Below the pieces are notes generated by a model, which saw only the letters and a program-made list of their open reading frames with translations, was not told the DNA's origin and made no database searches. A stretch of 23,783 nucleotides of DNA from Terfezia claveryi (lineage: Eukaryota; Ascomycota; Pezizomycetes; Pezizales; Pezizaceae), in NCBI GenBank assembly GCA_015179025.1, contig WHUX01000478.1, forward strand, positions 1 through 23,783, in the 5' to 3' direction. Made by a program: the position numbers and the translations under genes. Shown piece by piece: positions 17,107-23,783 of this stretch; the stretch's first letter is position 1; each line of letters starts with the position of its first letter.

Positions 17107-17688
17107 TGTGACGACAGTTCTGGAGACAAGGTGACCAAGAGTATGCCAGGGCAAGGGTAAGGCTAAGGTAACACACATATAGGAACGCTATGTGTGTGAC
17201 TAGAGAAAAAGGCTAAGATGGGGGCAAGGGTAAGGGCGAGAGAGGCACACTAGAGTAGTAGGAGGCAGTAGGGCTACAGAGCTGTTCATGAGAAAAGGAG
17301 GTGTACAAGGGAAGTACACAAGTGCTGGGAGAAGCAAGGTCCTATATTAGGTATACAAGACGTTGGATGGGGATCCAACGACAGTACAAGAGACAGAATC
17401 TATATATACATAACTCTGTCAGGGCAAGGGGGAAATAAGCTTCCTAAGATCCCTATCTAAGAAGACAAGCAAGGTAATGATAACAATAACCCATTACCTG
17501 TGATCACAGGTGATAACAAAGACAATAATGGTAATAACCTATTACCTGTAATGCAAGTGATGCCAAGAGCAACAATAATGATAACCCATTACCTGCGATC
17601 ATAGGTGATAACAAAGACAACAATAGCAATAACCTATCACCTACAATTGCAGGTGATGGTAAGGACAACTGAGCACACGGTTGTGACA
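17107..17688 (-). repeat. E3 3' LTR with four palindromic repeat units
   Basis: It is 582 bp, aligning to the E1 LTR from the CTTGTTTCTAGAGCC-like end (17107) to TGTCACAACCGTGTGC (17688). The palindromic unit occurs four times at 47-48-bp spacing (17492, 17540, 17587, 17635), variably decayed, against two in E1. TATATATA is at 17401-17408 and the R hairpin at 17361-17380 (8-bp perfect stem). Confidence 0.85.
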
Positions 17689-17717
17689 CTATCCCCCCTT
17701 TAGGCTGGAGCTCCAGC
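17689..17717 (-). promoter_or_regulatory. E3 polypurine tract and palindrome
   Basis: In element orientation GCTGGAGCTCCAGC (17704-17717) is followed by TAAAGGGGGGATAG (17689-17702) and the LTR, the same arrangement as in E1. Confidence 0.8.
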
Positions 17718-17828
17718 GACTAGGAGGACTGGGCATGACAACCAGCAAAATCAATACAGAAGACAATAACAAAGATAAAAACAAGAACCCCAACTCTAAA
17801 CAACAACAAGAATGTAAAGGGTCTGACA

Positions 17829-18847
17829 TCATTCAACTGGACGAGGCTTTCTCGGGTATCGTTGGTGGAACAGGGTAACCAAGTCCTGTGTGTTTTTCAA
17901 GTCTTCTACAAGTTGCCAGGTAGTCTCCTCGTCCCCTAACCATTTGACCTTATACTGAACTTGCCCATAGCACTTCTTAGAGTCTAATACCTCCTCAACT
18001 TCCCACTCCTCTTCACCTGCAATCACCACGGGAGGGGGTGAGGGGTGCTTTTGCCTAAGGAGGGGATCGTCCGCAGCTGGCTCGATCTCTGAGACATGGA
18101 TAACAGAGTGACGTTTGATTTCCTTAGGGAACCTCAATCGATAGGCATGAGTACCCACAGCAGCCACCCCCTCGAATGGACCCAGAAACTTGTAGTCGAG
18201 CTTACGAGATAGCCATTCCATTCGGAAGTGCCTGCTGGAGAGCCACACTTTATCTCCTAGCTGATACCTAGGGGCTAGCAACTGTGATCTATTGGTATAC
18301 TCTGCATGCCTAGCTTGAGCATATACCAGTTCGGCTCTTAGAGTGGAGTGCAACTCAGCAATCTCGGTGGCAAACTCCTTAGCTGGAGTGTTCTTCCTAG
18401 CCTTGTATAGGGGTGCTAGGAAGTCTATGAAATGAGGGTGCCAGCCATAATTGGCCAGGAATGGGGAGGTTTTTAGAGTCTCTGAGAAATGGTTGTTAGC
18501 AGTAAACTTACAGGTTGCTAGCAGCAAAACCCAGTTGTTTTGCTGGTAATTGACATATACTCTCAGGTACTGCTCCATGATTGCATTCATTCACTCAGAC
18601 TGACTATCTGTTTGGGGGTAATACGCCGTGGAGAGGTGTACGTTGATTCCCAGAAGCTCGCGGAATACCTTCCAAAAGTCTGAGATGAATTGGGGGCCGC
18701 AGTCCGAGATGACTGACTTGGGGAGACCATGGTAGTGGAATACATGGTTGAGGTAAAGGCCGGCAAGGTCCCAGGCCAAACAGGTATCATGGCAAGGTAT
18801 AATATGCCTCATTTTAGTCAATCGGTCTACTACCATAAGAATAGTAT
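17829..18847 (-). pseudogene. pol: E3 integrase core and chromodomain fragment
   Basis: The frame from 18836 to 17829 has a single TGA at 18591-18593, where E2 has the Arg codon in GQSERMN, so it is likely CGA to TGA. The second catalytic Asp (ISDCGPQF) and the Glu (SQSE) are present. The first Asp (MDFVTGL in E2) lies beyond the E4 insertion. The C-terminal GPY/F-like region and a full chromodomain follow: EEWEVEEVLDSKKCYGQVQY, KVKWLGDEETTWQLVEDL. SDRGPQF has become SDCGPQF. Apart from the stop and the truncation it is well preserved. Confidence 0.9.
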
Positions 18848-19047
18848 TGTAATGGAGAACGTTGTTTCATTGCTTATATAATTGATTATATACTTTTGTA
18901 TTTCCTATATTACTACTATGTTATGTAACTAAGCTCTCGGTTGAAGGACTAGCCTTCTACCACCTCCTATTGCTTTATAAGCATCCATAGCATGCGGAAT
19001 TTGCCATGGGAAGTTCCATGGCACTTGCCATATGAAGACACCCTCAT

Positions 19048-19185
19048 TATGGCCGCGTGACCTCTGTTTAAGGCGTGTGACTTATTACTATGGCCACATG
19101 ACCATTGTTTAAGGCGTGTGACTCATTACTATGGCCACATAACCATTGTTTAAGGCGTGTGACTTATTACTATGGCCACATAACC
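19048..19185 (+). repeat. 41-bp tandem repeat in E4 U3, 3 copies plus part of a fourth
   Basis: Units at 19048, 19089 and 19130, with a partial one at 19171, start TATGGCC(A/G)C(A/G)T and include TTTAAGGCGTGTGAC. The period is exactly 41 bp with few differences. They lie about 80-210 bp upstream of the TATA box, a usual place for enhancer repeats. Confidence 0.92.
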
Positions 19186-19264
19186 CCCTTTGTACAGCGC
19201 ACCACCTTCTAGTGTGCCACCCTTTATTTGTATTTATTTCCTTATTCATCAGATCTCAGACGAG

Positions 19265-19272
19265 TATAAATA
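19265..19272 (+). promoter_or_regulatory. TATA box of E4 5' LTR
   Basis: TATAAATA (context GAGTATAAATAGG) lies downstream of the tandem repeat and about 300 bp before the LTR end. Confidence 0.65.
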
Positions 19273-19567
19273 GGCCACTGAATTCCCTCTGGAATCCACA
19301 GAAAGACAAAACAGAACCAAGCAAGCACTCAGAGCAAGCAAGCTTATATTCCAATTAGATCAAGATCATATAGCTTAGATAGCACAAATCATATAAGATA
19401 GATTACACTAGTTAATTACTGTTCCCTTCGGAAATGTCCCACATAGTAATCTCCCTACCCTTCTGAGGTCTTACCTCAGCAGAACCGAAATACATAAACG
19501 TCCGTGCCTATGGATATAGATTGTATAAACGGTACTGAATGAATACTGTCTAGTACCATTCATTACA

Positions 19568-20400
19568 TTTTTTTTAACTCACTTACCTAATCTTTACTCT
19601 TAAATCCAAGGCCTGATCAACCTTCGGATACCTTTATTACACTCACGCAAGTGTATACAATTCGACACCTAAGTGTACATATAAAATCGATATCGTTATT
19701 CAACTAGCTAGCCAACAAAAAAATCCAACAAACAAGACATCAGACTCTCAACTGTAGTACATCAACAAAAGACTTAGAAGCAAGCTAAGCAGAGCTCTAA
19801 TGGGCAGTGGTATCCCACATTAAACAATCCCACCCTCATTCACAACACTTTTCTCAATAAGATTGACAACTCATCTTGCACTCCTAGCAACTGCCATTAC
19901 ATCTGTACCTGTAAATCCAGTACACCATTGAAAAACCGGCCCCCCAGGTCCCAGGAATAATTGGTCTAAACAACCAAGCATCACAATCCTAAGGCTCAAA
20001 TCTCGCTACCTCCACTGCAACCATTTCCTCCAGAAAAGAATTACCTCCATCAGAACCTTCCTTAGGCCCAGACATTTCTACTAATACCTCTGCGCCCCCA
20101 ACGTCTACCTCAACACACCAATCAGAAAACATGACACTCTTGCCGGAAGAACTAAAACTAGATTCTAGACCAGTAGACGAAGAAAAACCAGGACCATAAG
20201 AAACATCAGGATCCTGACATCCAGCCTCACCAGCCTCGTGAGCCACTGAGCCAACAGAACCGTCAGTCGAACGGAGATCATAAGGATCATCAGCCACCAC
20301 ACCATCAGCACAGAAAGGTGCCAAAGAAGAAAAGTAACTCGACGATCGTATCTCATAACCAGCTGCATTTGGTTGCGGACAGACGACGAAATCAGACATA
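19568..20400 (+). other. E4 leader between LTR and gag; contains antisense open frame
   Basis: It begins with a T-run after the LTR. No tRNA-type PBS is obvious at the LTR edge. A small stem TACACT/AGTGTA lies near 19650. Plus-strand frames are broken. A minus-strand frame is open from 20612 to 19989 (207 codons). Its first internal Met at 20399 is back-to-back with the gag ATG at 20401. The predicted antisense product is rich in Ser, Gly and acidic residues and I do not recognise it. Confidence 0.5.
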
Positions 20401-22173
20401 ATGGCATCTGAACTTAGTAAGAAGACTAAGAGGTCGAGATGGTTAACTATGTTACCCGAAGATATTAAGAAATTAGTAGAAGAAACTCCCAGAAAGACCA
20501 GATTTATAGTTCCTAACACAGAAGGGGAAATAAATCTGCTCATGGATATAGAATTAGGAGAACCAGGTGGAGCAGGAACCAAACTATATTTTAGTATGGC
20601 TTTACCTCTCACACCAGAAGAATTTTGGGACAGACATCTTCCAACAATTGAGGAGATATTGAAATATACTCGCTCAATGGGACATGCCCAACAGTATCAT
20701 CATGATGATACATGACTCTTAATGGAAGCCATAGCAAAACACTATTTATAGCTAACACTTTACCCATTCAAAGAAGAAGACTTAGAAATGAACGCATTTT
20801 TAAGTAAAGAATTAAGGAAACCTGTTGTTCCACTTTTAAGGAAACCGAATTGGGTGATAAATAACTGGGAAGAGATAATGGCATTCATAATGAGCGGCAC
20901 TCATTTAGAAGAATCAGCACATACCACGGAGGATTTTTTCAATACTAGCAAAGAACTTCCAGGAGCGTTCCTGAGAACACCAAAAGATCAATCGAAAGGC
21001 AAAGGTCGAGCACCTGAGACACCAGAAAGGAGGACTGGGTCAGCCAAAGAACCAGACAACAAAGACCAACCACTAGAAGATATAGAATTACCAGAAGACG
21101 ATGATGATCTAGATATAGGACTAGACCAACAGAAGTAGAAAACATAAGGAGGAGGACGAGACCCCGATGATAATGGAGATGATAGCTCGGACTCTGATAA
21201 GGCATCATCAGTTGCAAGTCAAACTCTTAAAAGAAAACCCAAACAAGGAAAATCAGTTGAACACCAGCAATGGGAATCTACAACAGGAATAGTTACAACG
21301 GGTAACCATAAAGCATCAAATGCTTTAAAAGGAATAAAGATTGATATGCCAGAAAAATTAAGAGGAGAAGACAAAAAATGGCAAGACTCACAATATTTTG
21401 ACTCTTGGGCCACAGCAATGCAACGTTGGTTTGTTATCAAAAGAATAGATTTGGAGGGCGCTTCAGCTTTTGAAATTGTTGGATTCAGAATGGAAGGAAG
21501 TGCACTTACTACTTATAATCAATTCCTAAGAGAAAAAGGAAAGAATGCGACATTCTTTGGTTTCATACTAGTGCTAAGGGATTTTCTGATACCCTCTACT
21601 AGTAAGGACATTTTGTGGAAACGATGGGAGACAGCCATACCATACAAGGACGGATGTCACATAGGAATCAAACAGTTTGCCAACTGGCTTACTGAGATGC
21701 AAATCAAATTGATTGACAAGGATGGCAAACAATCAATATTGCAGGAAGTAAAAAGAAGAAAGTTTCTTAATCACCTGCCGCCATATATGTCAGCTACATT
21801 AATTCCTTTAATCAAAGAAGAATGGTCATATGATCAGCTCGTACATCAAGCGGAGTCATATGAAGCTTCCAAGAAAGATATTGCCCCACCATCCACAACA
21901 AATACAACCTGACGACAACACCTTCGGAATGAAAATCGGATTCACGGTCCATGCAGGGACCAGAATCAACAACAAAAAACAGGATTTAATCCTAGCAGCA
22001 ATCCCAACACCAAACCCAATACAGAAAATCGGAAGGACTCAGATTAGGACACCATCAAAAAAAAATTGGATCAGAAGACGAAGATGCAATTAATTAGAGA
22101 CAAGAAATATCTATGGTGTTGGAACCCTGTACACACCTACAAGGACTATAGGAAATGAAAAAATAAGGTACCT
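20401..22173 (+). pseudogene. gag: E4 gag with in-frame stops and broken zinc knuckle
   Basis: One reading frame runs from the ATG at 20401 (MASELSKKTKRSRWLTMLPE) through the capsid-like part at 21346-21912 (YFDSWATAMQRWFVIKRIDL, LTTYNQFLREKG, HLPPYMSATLIPLIKEEW) to a zinc knuckle at 22108-22149. In-frame stops at about 20713 (TGA), 20749 (TAG), 21136 (TAG), 21145 (TAA), 21910 (TGA) and two more before 22174 are all derivable from CGA, CAG, CAA or TGG. The knuckle reads YLWCWNPVHTYKDY: CX2CX4HX4C with both outer Cys changed to Tyr. An acidic region (about 21070-21200) separates the N-terminal domain from the capsid-like domain. No indel is needed to keep the frame. Confidence 0.75.
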
Positions 22174-22800
22174 ATGCGTACAGCCGCACAAGATTTAGCT
22201 ATGCCGATAGCCACCAAGGATAAAAACAACAAGGATAAAATCAAGGAACGACCCTTGTTAAGACAGGTACTAGATTTTAGCAAGGTATTCGTTAAAGCTA
22301 ACGAACACCCCGCACTAGCTTTAATTGATCTTCAAACAAAGGGAGGAGACTTAATTAATTCTCAATTCATACACCTGTAAAAAATACCGACTAGAAGTAT
22401 TGAGAAGCAATCATTAAGTACTGCAATTAAAGGCTCAAAAGGAATGATAGACAAAGCTTGTACTATCAAACTTAATTGGATAGGTTATGTAGAAGAACGA
22501 ACATTCTATGTAGCTCATTTGACTAGATGGGACATGATACTAGAAGAACCTGCTCTCAGCAAAGTGCAAGCAATAATTCCTGCCCATCAGGAACTAGTTA
22601 CTATCCAACTGGAAAATATTCCTCGATTCCAGCTAAGTATATGGAAAGGATCTAGAACTATAGTGAATAGTATAAGATCAGCATATACTCAGGTCAGCTT
22701 CGAATCAGTTACAGATTATAGTGAACCGGATAATTGGGAAAATATTAGTGACGCAGAAGAAACCGATTCAGAAAGAGAACTCGTGACAGCTGTTTCTATG
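22174..22800 (+). pseudogene. pol: E4 protease region of pol
   Basis: It is in the same frame as gag. PLLRQVLDFSKVFVKANEHP precedes ALIDLQTKGGDLINSQFIHL (about 22315-22377). The latter sits where a retropepsin ALIDSGA motif would be, but only the Asp of D-S/T-G is kept. A TAA at 22378 interrupts, and the frame continues through KGMIDKACTIKLNWIGYVEE and HLTRWDMILEEPAL, which resembles the C-terminal half of gypsy proteases (flap to second core strand). Activity cannot be assumed. The assignment rests on position and the partial motif. Confidence 0.6.
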
Positions 22801-23783
22801 GTACAGAAACAATTCAACCCTGTAATAGAGTTTCCCTTATTATTTCCCAAGACAATTCCACGGGAATTACCTCCACTAAGAAAAATTAATCACTCTATCA
22901 AACCAAAAGCAGGAGCTACTTGGATACAAAAATGGCGACCCTCAGGACATCGATTTAGACAACAAATCCATAACAAATTAGTTGAAGAAGAAGCATCAGG
23001 TCGCATATATAGAGTAGAAAATGACACAAATGCTGTAGTCATGTTCACTATCCCTAAACGAGATAAACCAGAAGAAGCCCGACATGTCAATAACTGTCGA
23101 GACCACAATTTAGCTGTCGAACCAGACCACACCCCATTGCCAGATATCAATGAAGCAATTGAACTAGTAGCGGAGAATCCTATTTGGACTAGGCTCGACT
23201 TAGCCGATGGATTTTTTAATATTAGGAACAATAAAGAATCTGAGCAACACTCTACCTTTTTATGTCACATGGGATATTTCAGAAGTAGAGTTATACAACA
23301 AGGGGATTGTAACGCACCAGCTACCATGGTTCGCGTTATGCATGAAATTTTTAAGGATATAGTCTATAAAAAATTTAATCATCTATATTGATGATATTAT
23401 TATATTCTCTAAAATGTATGAAGAACATGTAGAATTATTGAAGAAAGTACTTCAACGTCTACAGGATAAGAAATTCTATCTCAAAGAAAGCAAATGCCAG
23501 TTCTTTACTCCAAGATTGGAAATTTTAGGACATGTTTTGACATCAAATGGATTACATGTAGACCCGAAGAAGAGGACTACTATATTAACATTTCCAACTC
23601 CTACAAAAAAAAAGGATCTTAGAGGATTCCTTGGAATCATTAATTATCTCAGCAGATTTATTCCTGACTTGGCATCGTATGCAAGCACCCTGTCAGAACT
23701 GCAAGGAGAAACAAAGAAATGGGAATGGACAGATACTCATAACAGCGTTTGAAAAACTCAAGGAACTCGTGAATTCCCACATG
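22801..23783 (+). pseudogene. pol: E4 reverse transcriptase (runs off window)
   Basis: In frame from the protease to 23391 it reads LPPLRKINHSIKPKAGATWI, ENDTNAVVMFTIPKRDKPEE, WTRLDLADGFFNIRNN, SRVIQQGDCNAPATMVRVMH, then TGA. A frameshift between about 23372 and 23381, four codons before the catalytic site, moves the rest to another frame: YIDDIIIFS (YIDD at 23384-23395), then FYLKESKCQFFTPRLEILGH and RGFLGIINYLSRFIPDLASY. A second shift near 23740 moves it again (FEKLKELVNSHM to the window end). YIDD and the two other catalytic Asp motifs are intact, but the shifts inactivate it. RNase H and integrase would follow outside. Confidence 0.88.

Larger units (their letters stand above)
17107..18847 (-). 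mobile_element. E3: 3'-terminal part of a chromovirus, truncated by E4
   Basis: An LTR (17107-17688), polypurine tract and integrase/chromodomain coding sequence on the minus strand run to 18847. There homology to E2 ends exactly at the TGTAATG of the E4 LTR. The missing 5' part (gag, protease, RT, 5' LTR) is expected beyond the right edge, on the far side of E4. Pol is closest to E2, but the LTR carries the palindromic repeat seen in E1. Confidence 0.88.
18848..19567 (+). repeat. E4 5' LTR
   Basis: The start is set by the loss of E3 homology and by TGTAATG. The end is set by CATTACA (19561-19567), the exact inverted repeat of the first seven bases. The LTR is 720 bp. U3 has a 41-bp tandem repeat (19048-19185) and TATAAATA lies at 19265-19272. 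A 7-bp stem CTGAGGT/ACCTCAG lies near 19463-19479. The 3' LTR is outside the window, so the right end is inferred from one copy only. TGGTATCC at 19808 was considered as a PBS for a longer LTR but fits less well. Confidence 0.7.
18848..23783 (+). mobile_element. E4: Ty3/gypsy element of a second lineage, incomplete at right edge
   Basis: A 5' LTR, an 830-bp leader, and a gag-pol read in essentially one frame reach the RT region before the window ends. RT motifs (RVENDTNAVVMFTIPKRD, RLDLADGFFNI, QQGDCNAPATM, YIDDIIIFS) identify a gypsy lineage common in fungi but distinct from the chromoviruses E1-E3. It is AT-rich relative to them. It inserted into the integrase region of E3. Confidence 0.88.

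Noticed and set aside
17492..17658. Possible CRISPR-like array of short palindromic repeats with spacers
   Set aside because: The spacers are themselves repeated, the units are degenerate, there is no cas context, and the array lies inside a retrotransposon LTR.
19800..19820. TGGTATCC as E4 PBS, implying a LTR of about 960 bp
   Set aside because: The 7-bp inverted repeat TGTAATG/CATTACA gives a better LTR boundary at 19567. The match to the common TGGTATC PBS is short.

Overview
This window is a transposon graveyard from a filamentous fungus. It holds at least five Ty3/gypsy-type LTR retrotransposons in nested or adjacent positions, and I see no intact host gene. The evidence for a fungus is threefold. 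Three elements are chromoviruses with a C-terminal chromodomain. The decay is dominated by transitions at CpG, by CAG/CAA/CGA to stop and by Cys to Tyr, as expected from RIP or methylated-cytosine deamination. A degraded gene carries a 52-nt intron of fungal size. A TE-rich ascomycete such as a truffle-like Pezizomycete would fit, but the species cannot be read from the sequence.

Layout. Element E0 (+) survives as the last codons of its pol (about 2-72 and 6335-6383) and a long 3' LTR (about 6371-7824). Element E1 (+, 73-6329, TSD AATTA) is a complete but heavily decayed chromovirus inserted between those two parts of E0. From about 7825 to 10047 lie an RNase H relic, a degenerate 30-bp tandem repeat, and the C-terminal part of an unrecognised minus-strand pseudogene. 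Element E2 (-, 10048-16243, TSD ATATC) is a younger chromovirus of the same clade, with about 96% identical LTRs and a nearly intact integrase-chromodomain region. It splits that pseudogene, whose N-terminal part resumes at 16249-16865. A GTCTCC/GGAGAC inverted array (about 16866-17062) follows. Element E3 (-, 17107-18847) keeps its 3' LTR and the integrase/chromodomain end of pol, and is cut off by element E4. E4 (+, 18848 to beyond the window end) is a different, more AT-rich gypsy lineage with LTR, leader, gag, protease and RT, and is incomplete at the right edge.

How the parts relate. E1, E2 and E3 share coding order (gag; then protease, RT, RNase H, an Ala/Asp-Glu spacer, integrase, chromodomain) and a common R-U5 architecture with TATATATA and conserved hairpins. 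Their U3 differs: E1 and E3 carry a 48-bp-period palindromic minisatellite, and E2 carries two unrelated hairpins. The block directly after the 5' LTR in E1 and E2 is complementary to the R-region hairpin arm, which suggests Tf1/sushi-like self-priming instead of tRNA priming. By LTR divergence E1 is older than E2. E4 is later than E3, and E1 is later than E0.

The most interesting non-retroelement item is the split pseudogene. About 330 codons of its second exon stay in one frame across the E2 insertion with 17 stop codons and no indel. That is a RIP-like pattern over a spliced gene of unknown or possibly DUF6532-like type.
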